A stretch of DNA of 64,000 nucleotides, from positions 1,948,501 to 2,012,500 of the forward strand of contig NC_022571.1 in NCBI RefSeq assembly GCF_000473995.1, written 5' to 3'. This stretch comes from Clostridium saccharobutylicum DSM 13864 (GTDB taxonomy: Bacteria > Bacillota > Clostridia > Clostridiales > Clostridiaceae). This document shows positions 27,035 through 35,327 of the stretch, in pieces. Made by a program: the position numbers and the translations under genes. The notes under the pieces are model-generated. The model searched no databases and was not told where the DNA came from. It saw nothing but the letters and a program-made list of their open reading frames with translations. Positions within the stretch are counted from its first letter, which is position 1. Every line of letters starts with the position of its first letter.

Positions 27035-27700
27035 ATGCTCGAATGTGTTTTAGTAGATTTAAATATTAATGAACACACAAGTGTTAATGAACTAATTGAA
27101 AATCATATGCCATTTATAATTAAAAGTATTTCTGACGTCACAGGTAGGTATGTATCTTGTGAAAATGATGAAGAATTAAGCGTTGGAATGCTTGGATTTA
27201 GTGAAGCTATTGAGAGATATGATAATGAAAAAGGTCACTTTTTGTCCTTTGCTAAGCTTGTTATAGGAAGTAGAATTAAGAATTATCTAAAAGCAGAAAA
27301 TAGACATCAACATTCATCACTTGAAGAGTTGTTGGACAAGGGTTTAGAAATTAAAGATGAATATTTAGAGCAAAAAGAAGATAATAGCTTGCTGGTGGAA
27401 GAGATAAATAGATTAAAATCTGAAATAAGCTCCTTTGGTTTTACATTAGAGGATTTAGTGAATGAAGCTCCTAAACAACAGGCAACGAGACAAAATGCAA
27501 TAAATTTATCAGAAAAAATAAGCAACGAAGAAGAATTTACTTCTTTTATGTATTTGAAAAAAAGATTACCTATTAAGAGAATTGTTTTAAAATTCTCTGT
27601 TACGGAAAAGGTAATTAAAAGAAGTAAAAAATTCATAATTTCTGTTGTAATAATACTTGATAAAAATCTTATTGCTTTGAAAAATTGGATCAGGAAGTAG
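27035..27700 (+). CDS. sigI: RNA polymerase sigma factor SigI
   Basis: A 221-residue sigma-70 family factor of the SigI type. Region 2 is recognisable: ENHMPFIIKSISDVTGRYVSCENDEELSVGMLGFSEAIERYDNEKGHFLSFAKLVIGSRIKNYL, followed by an acidic linker and a C-terminal helix-turn-helix-like region rich in Lys/Arg, KRIVLKFSVTEKVIKRSKKF. ATG 27035 is chosen because AAGGGAG lies correctly upstream; the ORF extends back to 26999. The rsgI anti-sigma gene follows directly, as in other SigI systems, which sense envelope or polysaccharide signals. Confidence 0.9.
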   Translation: MLECVLVDLNINEHTSVNELIENHMPFIIKSISDVTGRYVSCENDEELSVGMLGFSEAIERYDNEKGHFLSFAKLVIGSRIKNYLKAENRHQHSSLEELLDKGLEIKDEYLEQKEDNSLLVEEINRLKSEISSFGFTLEDLVNEAPKQQATRQNAINLSEKISNEEEFTSFMYLKKRLPIKRIVLKFSVTEKVIKRSKKFIISVVIILDKNLIALKNWIRK

Positions 27701-27709
27701 GTGATAATA

Positions 27710-28924
27710 ATGAATAAGGGAATAATAATGGAGATTAATAAAAATTATGCCGTAGTGCTAAATCAACAAGGGGTAATGGAAAAAATACAATCCAAAGAAA
27801 ACATGAAAATTGGACAAAAAATATTTTACTTTGAAGATGATATTGTCAAATCAACTATAAAACTTCATAGTCATAGCAGTTTTATGAAAATATTTGGATC
27901 AATTGCCGCATTGTTTTTAATTGTATTCACCTTCTTCTTTAACACTGCGACAAACAATAAAGTGTATGCAGTTGTTAGCTTAGATATTAATCCAAGTATT
28001 CAAATTGAAGCAGATAGTAATCAAAAGATTATTAAAGTTGATGGAATTAATGCTGATGGAAAAAGTATAGATTTTAGTGATGTTAAAGGTGAAAATATAG
28101 ATGATGGAATTGAGAAAATAAAAGAGAAGCTAGTTGAAAAAAAATATTTAGACAATAATAAAGAAGTATTGGTTGCTTTTGCATTTGTTCAAAATGATGG
28201 GAATAGTAATTATGAAGAAGAAGTAAAAGATGCTATTCAATCAACATTTAAGTCAGAGAAAATAACATATGTAAAAGCAGATAAAAATGCTGTTGATCAA
28301 GCTAAGACTGAGGGCATAAGTTTAGGTAGATATGAAGTAGCTATTAATGCTGATGAAGAAACAAAGAGTAAAATAGATAAAGCACCAGTTAAAGATATTA
28401 CTTCAATAATAAAGGATAAACAAAATGTTATTCAGTGGCAAGCTCAAGATGAAGAGTCTAAAATGGATAATAATTCTGCTCAAAATGATAATTCAGCAGT
28501 AACAAATAGTGATAACAATGATAAGAATAAGTCTTTAGAACAACCAAGTAATAATAAATCAAAAAGTGATAAATCAACAAACGATAAAAATATACAAGAA
28601 AAACCAAAAACCACAGAGTCTTCTGACAATGGAAACAGTGGTACAGTTACAACACCAGATCAAGATAAGAATAATAATACTGCTAACAATGCAGATAATG
28701 GTGTACTTGAAGTTCAACCAGAACCTAAAGTACAAAATAAGCAAACTGAAAAATCTAACAATAGTGATGCTGACAATACTGTTACAATAGCTCCTAACAA
28801 TGGAGTGATTGAGAATAACACTACTTCAAGTAAAGTAGAAGATCAAAACAAGGGCGAAGATCAGAATAAGAGTTCAGTCCAACAAGATACAACACCAAAA
28901 GATAGCAGTAAAACAAATAAATAA
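27710..28924 (+). CDS. rsgI: Anti-sigma-I factor RsgI family protein
   Basis: A 404-residue membrane anti-sigma factor. The cytoplasmic RsgI N-terminal domain (about residues 1-55) binds SigI; a single transmembrane helix (about 58-80) follows, then the conserved extracellular SLDINPSIQIEAD segment. In studied RsgI proteins the Asn-Pro bond in this segment is self-cleaved for signalling. The C-terminal 170 residues are low-complexity Asn/Ser/Lys/Asp/Gln with no carbohydrate-binding module visible. ATG 27710 overlaps the end of sigI closely, indicating one operon. Confidence 0.9.
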   Translation: MNKGIIMEINKNYAVVLNQQGVMEKIQSKENMKIGQKIFYFEDDIVKSTIKLHSHSSFMKIFGSIAALFLIVFTFFFNTATNNKVYAVVSLDINPSIQIEADSNQKIIKVDGINADGKSIDFSDVKGENIDDGIEKIKEKLVEKKYLDNNKEVLVAFAFVQNDGNSNYEEEVKDAIQSTFKSEKITYVKADKNAVDQAKTEGISLGRYEVAINADEETKSKIDKAPVKDITSIIKDKQNVIQWQAQDEESKMDNNSAQNDNSAVTNSDNNDKNKSLEQPSNNKSKSDKSTNDKNIQEKPKTTESSDNGNSGTVTTPDQDKNNNTANNADNGVLEVQPEPKVQNKQTEKSNNSDADNTVTIAPNNGVIENNTTSSKVEDQNKGEDQNKSSVQQDTTPKDSSKTNK

Positions 28925-28987
28925 TTTTGTTTTACTCATATCTATATAGAGGATCAAGATAAAAACTAGAGTTATGTGTAATTATAT

Positions 28988-29039
28988 GCTCCCTTTATAG
29001 AAACGGTTAAAGTAATAAAACTGTTTTTATAAAGGGAGC
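28988..29039 (+). terminator. Hairpin after rsgI
   Basis: A 12-bp perfect stem, GCTCCCTTTATA with TATAAAGGGAGC, is extended by AAAC-GGTT / AACTGTTT. There is no T run after it, so it may be a processed 3' end or a weak terminator. Confidence 0.65.
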
Positions 29040-29156
29040 ATTATATTATGAATAAAAAAGTAACGACTATATTGAAAAGTTATAGTATAATTACTATCAA
29101 GTATATTTAAAAATAATTATAATGAAGTTAAATTATTAAAATTGGGGAGATACAAG

Positions 29157-30938
29157 ATGATAAGAGAATATTTAAAAAATAATGTATTAATATGTGATGG
29201 TGCAATGGGAACATATTATTCAGAATTAACAGGTAATGATATAACTTATTGTGAATTTGGGAATATAAATAATAAAGATATTATCAAAAGAATTCATGAA
29301 GAATATATTAATGCAGGGGCTAAGTTAATAAGGACTAATACTTTTTCAGCGAATAGATATGATTTAGGAATTTCATTTGATAAACTTAAAGACATAATAA
29401 CTTTAGGTATAAATATTGCTAAAGAAGTAACAGAAAATACAGCTGTATTCATTGGAGCAAGTATTGGCCCTATAAGAGAAGAAAGCATAGATGAATGTGA
29501 TAATGATATTTTAGATGAATATAAGTTTATTGTTGATTGTTTTATAGAAAACAACATAGATATCTTTATTTTTGAAACATTGAGTAATTACAACTATTTA
29601 GAAGAAATATGTGGCTATATTAAATTGAAAAATCCTAATAGTTTCATATTAACTCAGTTCGCAGTGAAACCAGATGGTTTTACAAGAGATGGATTGAGTG
29701 TAACTAAAATAATTAATAATGTTAAGGGAATAAATCAAATTGATGCATATGGATTTAATTGTGGATCTGGACCAACTCATATATATGATATAATTAAAAA
29801 AATTAATATAGATGGTGATATAGTTTCAGCTCTTCCTAATGCTGGATATCCAGAAATAATTCATGAAAGAACTGTATATCCTAATAATCCAGTATACTTT
29901 GCTCAAAAAGTTAACAAAATAAAATCTTTAGGAACATCAATTATTGGTGGATGTTGTGGTACAAATCCTGTTTATATAAAAGAATTAGCTAATTTAGTTA
30001 ATAAGAATGTTAATGTTGTTAATACATTAACGAAGAATGAGGAAGAAACTAATAAATTTGAAAACAAGCAAGAGAATAGTTTTAAAAATAAGTTGGATAA
30101 TAATGAGTTTGTAATTGCAATTGAGTTGTCATCACCAACAAATACTGATATATCAAAGCTTATGCAAGGTGCTAAATTATGCAAAGAAAATAATATAGAT
30201 TTGGTTACAATTCCAGATTCGCCGATGTCAAGGGTAAAAGCTGAATCTACAATTATATCCGCAAAAATTAAAAGAGAAATAGGGATTGAAGCTATGCCTC
30301 ATATTTGTTGCAGAGATAAAAATATTAATGCTATAAGATCAGGTTTGATAGGTGCTCATATTGAAAATATAAGAAATGTGCTTGCAATTACAGGAGATCC
30401 TATATCAGATGCTAGTAAAGTTGAAACAAAGAGTGTGTTTAATTTAAACTCTTTTAAATTAATAGAGCTTATAGATGATATGAATAGTGAAGTTTTTAAT
30501 AATGATAATATTTTAATTGGTGGAGCATTGAATTTAAATGTATTAAATAAAGAAGTAGAATTTAATCGTATGATGAAAAAGATAGAAAAGGGAGCAAATT
30601 TCTTTTTAACTCAACCTATATATGATGATGATGCTATAGAATTCTTAAAAAAGATAAAAGAAAGAACTAACGTGAAGATACTTGCTGGATTGCTTCCAAT
30701 TGTGAGTTATAGAAATGCAATGTTTTTAAATAACGAATTACCTGGTGTTACTATACCGGAAAAATATATAAATATGTTTTCAGAGGATATGACTAAAGAA
30801 GAGGGACAGCAAGTTGGAATAGATATATCAGTGGAAATAGGAAGAAAATTAAAGGGGCTTTGCGATGGATTGTATTTTGTAACGCCATTTAATAGAGTTA
30901 ATATGCTTATAGAAATTATAAATAAGATAAAGGGATAA
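29157..30938 (+). CDS. yitJ: Homocysteine S-methyltransferase / methylenetetrahydrofolate reductase fusion
   Basis: A 593-residue bifunctional enzyme of methionine and folate metabolism. Residues about 1-285 are the zinc-dependent homocysteine methyltransferase barrel (CDGAMGTY, GFNCGSGP, GGCCGTNP supplying the zinc Cys pair). Residues about 305-593 are an MTHFR-like barrel (FVIAIELSSPTNTD, ITGDPI, FFLTQPIYDDD). It resembles B. subtilis YitJ. ATG 29157 with GGGGAGA upstream is preferred. No S-box or T-box is seen upstream. Confidence 0.93.
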   Translation: MIREYLKNNVLICDGAMGTYYSELTGNDITYCEFGNINNKDIIKRIHEEYINAGAKLIRTNTFSANRYDLGISFDKLKDIITLGINIAKEVTENTAVFIGASIGPIREESIDECDNDILDEYKFIVDCFIENNIDIFIFETLSNYNYLEEICGYIKLKNPNSFILTQFAVKPDGFTRDGLSVTKIINNVKGINQIDAYGFNCGSGPTHIYDIIKKINIDGDIVSALPNAGYPEIIHERTVYPNNPVYFAQKVNKIKSLGTSIIGGCCGTNPVYIKELANLVNKNVNVVNTLTKNEEETNKFENKQENSFKNKLDNNEFVIAIELSSPTNTDISKLMQGAKLCKENNIDLVTIPDSPMSRVKAESTIISAKIKREIGIEAMPHICCRDKNINAIRSGLIGAHIENIRNVLAITGDPISDASKVETKSVFNLNSFKLIELIDDMNSEVFNNDNILIGGALNLNVLNKEVEFNRMMKKIEKGANFFLTQPIYDDDAIEFLKKIKERTNVKILAGLLPIVSYRNAMFLNNELPGVTIPEKYINMFSEDMTKEEGQQVGIDISVEIGRKLKGLCDGLYFVTPFNRVNMLIEIINKIKG

Positions 30939-30967
30939 GATATTCTTTATATTTAAAAGAAGTGCAT

Positions 30968-31010
30968 AAAATGTGGTTGATTTTAAACATATCAACCACA
31001 TTTTTATTTT
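30968..31010 (+). terminator. Terminator of yitJ-like gene
   Basis: A 14-bp perfect stem, AAAATGTGGTTGAT with ATCAACCACATTTT, is followed by a T-rich run. Confidence 0.88.
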
Positions 31011-31152
31011 GATATAAAAATAAGGAGTATGTGTATATATGTGGTAAAAATATGTTAAAAAAAAGACAATTTGTTTTTTTAGGATAATATTGAAAAATAA
31101 TAAGAACTAAGTTAGTATACTATATATATATAAAGAAATGAGGAATTTTAAG

Positions 31153-32397
31153 ATGACATGTAACGACATACAATTATTAGATGAAGCAGATAGATGTTTA
31201 TTGTGCAAGAAACCAAGATGTAAGGAAAATTGTCCAATACAAACATCTATTCCAGAGATTATATCTCTTTATAAAGAAAATAGATTAAGAGAAGCAGGAG
31301 AAATTTTATTTAATAACAATCCACTTTCAGCAGTTTGTTCACTAGTATGTATTCATGAAGATCAATGTAAAGGTAACTGTATAAAGGGAATTAAAGGGGA
31401 ACCAATAAGATTTCATGATATAGAATATGAGATATCAATGAAGTATTTAGAAGAGGTGAGATTTGAAAATTTACCAAAAGATAAAGATAGAATAGCAATA
31501 ATTGGTGGAGGTCCGGCAGGAATAACAATTGCATTCATATTAGCTAATAAAGGTTATGATGTTACTATTTTTGATGCACACGTGAAAATAGGTGGAGTAC
31601 TTAGATATGGTATACCAGAATACAGATTGCCTAAAAAAATACTAGATACAATTGAAGATAGACTTGTTGAATTAGGAATTAAAATTAGACCTAATACTCT
31701 TATTGGGCCAGTAATAACTCTTGATAGATTGTATGAGGATGGATATAAGGCTATATTTATTGGGACTGGAGTATGGAATCCTAAGACTTTGAATATAAAG
31801 GGAGAAACTAGAGGAAATGCACATTTTGCTATAGATTATTTAAAGTCTCCAGAAGCGTATAGATTAGGAGAAAAAGTTGCAGTTATAGGAGCTGGAAATG
31901 TTGCAATGGATGCAGCAAGAAGTGCAAAGAGAAATGGTGCTAAAGAAGTAACTGTACTTTATAGAAAAGGCTTTGATGAAATGAGTGCGACCAAACAAGA
32001 AATAATGGAAGCTAAGGAAGATGGAGTTATATTCAATTTATTCAAATCACCTATTGAAATAACAGAAAAAGGTATTAGATTATCATCTACAGAAAATGTA
32101 ACAGATGAAAATGGTAAGATAGTAACTAAGGTTATTGAAGGAAAAGAGGAATTTTTTGAATGTGATTCAATAATAATTGCTGTAAGCCAAACTCCTAAAA
32201 CAAATATAGTATCTAATACAAAAGAACTTAACACTAATAAATGGGGATTAATTATTACAGATGAAAAAGGAAATACAACTAGAAAAGGTACATTCGCATC
32301 TGGAGATGTAGTCACAGGAGCCAAAACAGTTGTTGAAGCAGTAGTTCAAGCTAAAACTGTAGCAAATACTATAGAAGAATATTGTAAAAATAATTAA
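31153..32397 (+). CDS. GltD-like NAD(P)-dependent oxidoreductase
   Basis: A 414-residue flavoprotein similar to the small subunit of glutamate synthase. The N-terminal Cys-rich region (CLLCKKPRCKENCP and CSLVCIHEDQCKGNC) would bind 4Fe-4S clusters; FAD site IIGGGPAG (about residue 118) and NAD(P) site VIGAGNVAMDAARSA (about 245) follow, with the terminal ATG-like ASGDVVTGA motif. No large glutamate synthase subunit is adjacent, so it could serve another electron-bifurcating or reductase partner. ATG 31153 is chosen with GAGGAA upstream. Confidence 0.9.
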   Translation: MTCNDIQLLDEADRCLLCKKPRCKENCPIQTSIPEIISLYKENRLREAGEILFNNNPLSAVCSLVCIHEDQCKGNCIKGIKGEPIRFHDIEYEISMKYLEEVRFENLPKDKDRIAIIGGGPAGITIAFILANKGYDVTIFDAHVKIGGVLRYGIPEYRLPKKILDTIEDRLVELGIKIRPNTLIGPVITLDRLYEDGYKAIFIGTGVWNPKTLNIKGETRGNAHFAIDYLKSPEAYRLGEKVAVIGAGNVAMDAARSAKRNGAKEVTVLYRKGFDEMSATKQEIMEAKEDGVIFNLFKSPIEITEKGIRLSSTENVTDENGKIVTKVIEGKEEFFECDSIIIAVSQTPKTNIVSNTKELNTNKWGLIITDEKGNTTRKGTFASGDVVTGAKTVVEAVVQAKTVANTIEEYCKNN

Positions 32398-32965
32398 GAA
32401 TTTGCGTAAATTGAATAAACTAAAAGTTCGAAATTAAAGTTTTAGTTAGAGAAATATTTTACGAGAAAAGTGTTGAATTTTTGATAAATTATGAATATAT
32501 TTGCATTAATGTATTCATAATAAAACCTAGAAGTGTATTCTTCTAGGTTTTATTTATATACTACATTATTATATATTGTACTTCTATTAAATTGATTATT
32601 ATAAATGATTGTGTAGAAAATATTTTTATTATATTTAATTAGCATTGGGCATAATATATACTATAAAAATGTAAAAATAACAAGCAATATGTAGAACGTT
32701 AGATAATATTTTTATATAAGGGACCAATTAAATACTAAAAAGATAAATAAAGTCAAATTTTTGGCTTAAAATACTTTTAAATATAATTTCTTTACTTTAT
32801 CAGACTGTTAACATCTTGCTAATTATTATTAAAATATGATAATATATTAATGAGTTTATTGTGTTTTTAAAATTTTTCGGTAAATATAATAGTATGCTAT
32901 GTCATTAGCACATTAAAACGGAATTTTTAACGAATGGATTAAATAATCAAATAGGGAGGATTTTT
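32398..32965. other. Intergenic region with terminator, upstream of permease
   Basis: No gene is visible. The terminator at 32522-32556 is near the left end. A weak promoter candidate for the permease, TTGCTA near 32816 with an 18-bp spacer and TAATAT, is present. No T-box, L-box or other riboswitch signature was found. Confidence 0.45.
32522..32556 (+). terminator. Terminator of gltD-like gene
   Basis: A perfect 12-bp stem, AAAACCTAGAAG with CTTCTAGGTTTT, is followed by ATTTAT. Confidence 0.85.
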
Positions 32966-34375
32966 ATGAACATTTTTAAGAAAAAATCATTAGAACAGAT
33001 GTTGCAAGGTGCACAAAAGACAGATTTAAAGAAAAATCTTAAAGCTAAAGATATAGCAGCATTTGGTATTGGAGCAGTTGTAGGTGTTGGTATCTTTGTC
33101 GCAACAGGAGAAGGGGCACATGCAGCTGGACCAGCAGTAATAGTTTCATTTATTATCGCAGGTATAATAGCATGTCTTTGTGCATTATGTTATTGTGAAC
33201 TTTCAACTATGTTCCCAGTAGCAGGAAGTACATATTCTTATTCATATATAGTATTTGGTGAAATAATTGCAATGATAATTGGATGGTGTCTTACAGCGGA
33301 ATACTTAGTTGCATGTAGTGCTGTTGCATCAGGATGGTCAGGTACTTTTGTTGGAATATTAAACTCATTTGGAATAACATTGCCATCAGCTTTTATTACA
33401 TCACCAGCTAAAGGTGGAATAGTAGATTTACCAGCTATATTAATAATAGCGGTAATAACATATATTCTATATTATGGAATGAAGGAAAGTGCAAAAGTTA
33501 ATAACATAATTGTAGGTATAAAAATTTCTATAATCGTTATATTTGTAATACTTGGAGTAACACATATAAGTCCAGCTAATTATAAACCTTTCGCTCCATT
33601 TGGATTTAATGGAATTTTTGCGGCAACAGCTGCTATATTCTTCTCATTTATAGGTTTTGATGCAATATCAACAGCTGCAGAAGAAGCTGAAAATCCTAAA
33701 AGAGATATTCCATTAGGAATTATAATTTGTTTAATAGCAGTTACAGTACTTTATGTTGCAGTTGCAGTTGTACTTACAGGAATGGTTCCTTTCCAAGAAA
33801 TAATTTCTGAAAATGCAGTACCAGGTGCGTTAGCAAGAGTAGGTATAAATTGGGGTGCAGCTTTAGTAGGAACAGGAGCAGTACTTGGAATGATTTCTAC
33901 TATTATGGTAGTACTTTATGGTCAAGTTAGAATATTCATGGTTATGTCAAGAGATGGACTTTTACCAAAGATATTTTCAAAAGTACATCCTAAACACAAA
34001 ACACCATACTTCTCAACTTTAATAACTGGTACTATAGCAGCAATAATAGCTGGATTTTTACCATTAGATATTATTGTTCAATTTTTAAGTATAGGAACAT
34101 TATTAAGCTTTATTTCAGTATCTGTTGCAGTTATAGTACTTAGAAAAACTATGCCAAACTTCAAAAGAATATTTAGAGCTCCTGGAGTTCCAGTTACTCC
34201 TGCATTATCTATAATATGCTGCGTAATTTTATTAAGCAGATTGCATGCAAAAACTTGGATGGGATTCTTAGTTTGGCTTGCAATAGGACTTTTAATGTAC
34301 GCATTTTATGGAAGAAAGCACAGTACACTTCAAAAAGGAGAATCACCAGATAAACCAGAAGATGAAGTTGTATAA
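32966..34375 (+). CDS. APC family amino acid permease
   Basis: A 469-residue amino acid/polyamine/organocation transporter with about 12 membrane helices. Helix 1 has GIGAVVGVGIFVATGEGAH, the unwound substrate site of this family; helix 6 has FFSFIGFDAISTAAEEAENPKRDIP, typical of the YfnA/cationic amino acid transporter group. The hydrophilic C-terminus is short. The substrate is probably a neutral or cationic amino acid. It is a monocistronic gene ending at a terminator shared with the convergent SASP gene. Confidence 0.93.
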   Translation: MNIFKKKSLEQMLQGAQKTDLKKNLKAKDIAAFGIGAVVGVGIFVATGEGAHAAGPAVIVSFIIAGIIACLCALCYCELSTMFPVAGSTYSYSYIVFGEIIAMIIGWCLTAEYLVACSAVASGWSGTFVGILNSFGITLPSAFITSPAKGGIVDLPAILIIAVITYILYYGMKESAKVNNIIVGIKISIIVIFVILGVTHISPANYKPFAPFGFNGIFAATAAIFFSFIGFDAISTAAEEAENPKRDIPLGIIICLIAVTVLYVAVAVVLTGMVPFQEIISENAVPGALARVGINWGAALVGTGAVLGMISTIMVVLYGQVRIFMVMSRDGLLPKIFSKVHPKHKTPYFSTLITGTIAAIIAGFLPLDIIVQFLSIGTLLSFISVSVAVIVLRKTMPNFKRIFRAPGVPVTPALSIICCVILLSRLHAKTWMGFLVWLAIGLLMYAFYGRKHSTLQKGESPDKPEDEVV

Positions 34376-34464
34376 ATTAGTTTAATGTAATATAGATTTT
34401 TTATATAAATTAACTTTATAATATGTGTTTAAATAAACTTATTTAGACAATATGATTAGTAAAA

Positions 34465-34514
34465 AGGTACTATCACTAAGATGATTAAAAATCATCTTAT
34501 GGATAGTACCTTTC
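34465..34514. terminator. Bidirectional terminator between permease and SASP genes
   Basis: The long stem AGGTACTATC...AAGATGATT pairs with AATCATCTT...GATAGTACCT, with T and A runs on either side. Confidence 0.85.
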
Positions 34515-34567
34515 TAATATTTAGAATAATATAAAATTTATATATTGTGTGTCATTATGATTTTTAG

Positions 34568-34774
34568 TTATTTATCAATTAGACTCTTTTCATAAGATTC
34601 TATCATTTTCTTAGTCATTAGCCCGCCAATTGAACCTCCAATATGTCCATTTAATCTTGATGTTTTATTCCGCTTATAACTATCATTAATTTCTATACCA
34701 AATTCGTTTTCAAATTCATTTTTTAATTTATCCAATCCCTTTTTTGCTTCTGGAACCAAAGGTCTTCTAGTCAT
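34568..34774 (-). CDS. Alpha/beta-type small acid-soluble spore protein
   Basis: A 68-residue SASP that coats and protects spore DNA. Key segments are VPEAKKGLDKLKNEF, ending the first helix with the germination-protease site region (FENEFGIE), and GHIGGSIGGLMTKKMIESYE, the conserved second DNA-binding helix. The start is ATG 34774 with GGAGGTG upstream; the longer ORF to 34897 lacks support. Expression in the forespore under sigma G is expected for the family. A second SASP is at 59517. Confidence 0.93.
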   Translation of the reverse strand: MTRRPLVPEAKKGLDKLKNEFENEFGIEINDSYKRNKTSRLNGHIGGSIGGLMTKKMIESYEKSLIDK

Positions 34775-34861
34775 AATTAAACACCTCCATATCAATATTA
34801 GTTTTATGATTTTTAAATAAAATATGTCTGGTAAATTAGTGAAAATAATTCTCAAATTGTA

Positions 34862-34919
34862 TTGACAAAATAAAGTCGCATTGTATATAATGAACATATG
34901 AATAAATGTTCATATGTTC
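34862..34919 (+). promoter_or_regulatory. arsR promoter and ArsR/SmtB-type operator
   Basis: TTGACA (34862-34867) and TATAAT (34886-34891) are 18 bp apart. Immediately downstream is a perfect 11-bp inverted repeat, GAACATATGAA (34892-34902) and TTCATATGTTC (34909-34919), spaced by 6 bp. Its position over the transcription start fits repression by the ArsR protein encoded next. Confidence 0.85.
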
Positions 34920-34939
34920 AAGAAAAGAGGGTGGCGAAT

Positions 34940-35305
34940 TTGGAAAATAATAATATCGATACTTGTAATTGTACAATGATTCATGAAGATATAATTAGTA
35001 AAGTTAGAGAATGTATACCACAGGAGGAGACTCTTTATGATTTAGCTGATTTGTTTAAGGTACTTGGAGATTCAACCAGAATTAAAGTATTATGTGCATT
35101 ATTTCAAGCAGAAATGTGTGTTTGCGATATAGCAGCATTACTTGGAATGACTCAATCAGCAATTTCTCATCAGTTAAGAGTTTTGAAACAAGCAAGATTA
35201 GTAAAGTATAAAAGAGAAGGTAAAGTAGTTTATTATTCACTAGATGATGATCATGTTAAAAGAATCTTTGATCAAGGGTTAATTCATATATCAGAAAAAA
35301 AGTGA
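34940..35305 (+). CDS. ArsR/SmtB family metal-responsive repressor
   Basis: A 121-residue winged-helix repressor of the CadC/CzrA group. The N-terminal CNC and later ELCVCD-like MCVCD (ELxCxC motif, alpha-3 site) suggest cadmium/lead/zinc sensing; the recognition helix is TQSAISHQLRVLKQARLV. It most likely derepresses itself and the P-type ATPase 22 bp downstream when metal binds. TTG 34940 is preferred because ATG 34898 lies inside the operator at the predicted transcription start; AGAGGGTG precedes the TTG. Confidence 0.9.
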   Translation: MENNNIDTCNCTMIHEDIISKVRECIPQEETLYDLADLFKVLGDSTRIKVLCALFQAEMCVCDIAALLGMTQSAISHQLRVLKQARLVKYKREGKVVYYSLDDDHVKRIFDQGLIHISEKK

Positions 35306-35327
35306 GTTTTAAATAGGGGGTGATATT

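Noticed and set aside
28566..28790. Plus-strand ORF inside rsgI
   Set aside because: It is an alternative frame of the low-complexity Asn/Lys-rich tail.
29041..29156. Search for a SAM or T-box leader before the methionine-pathway gene
   Set aside because: No S-box or T-box signature is present in the short leader.
34898..34939. ATG 34898 as start of the ArsR protein
   Set aside because: It is inside the operator at the predicted transcription start and has no ribosome binding site.
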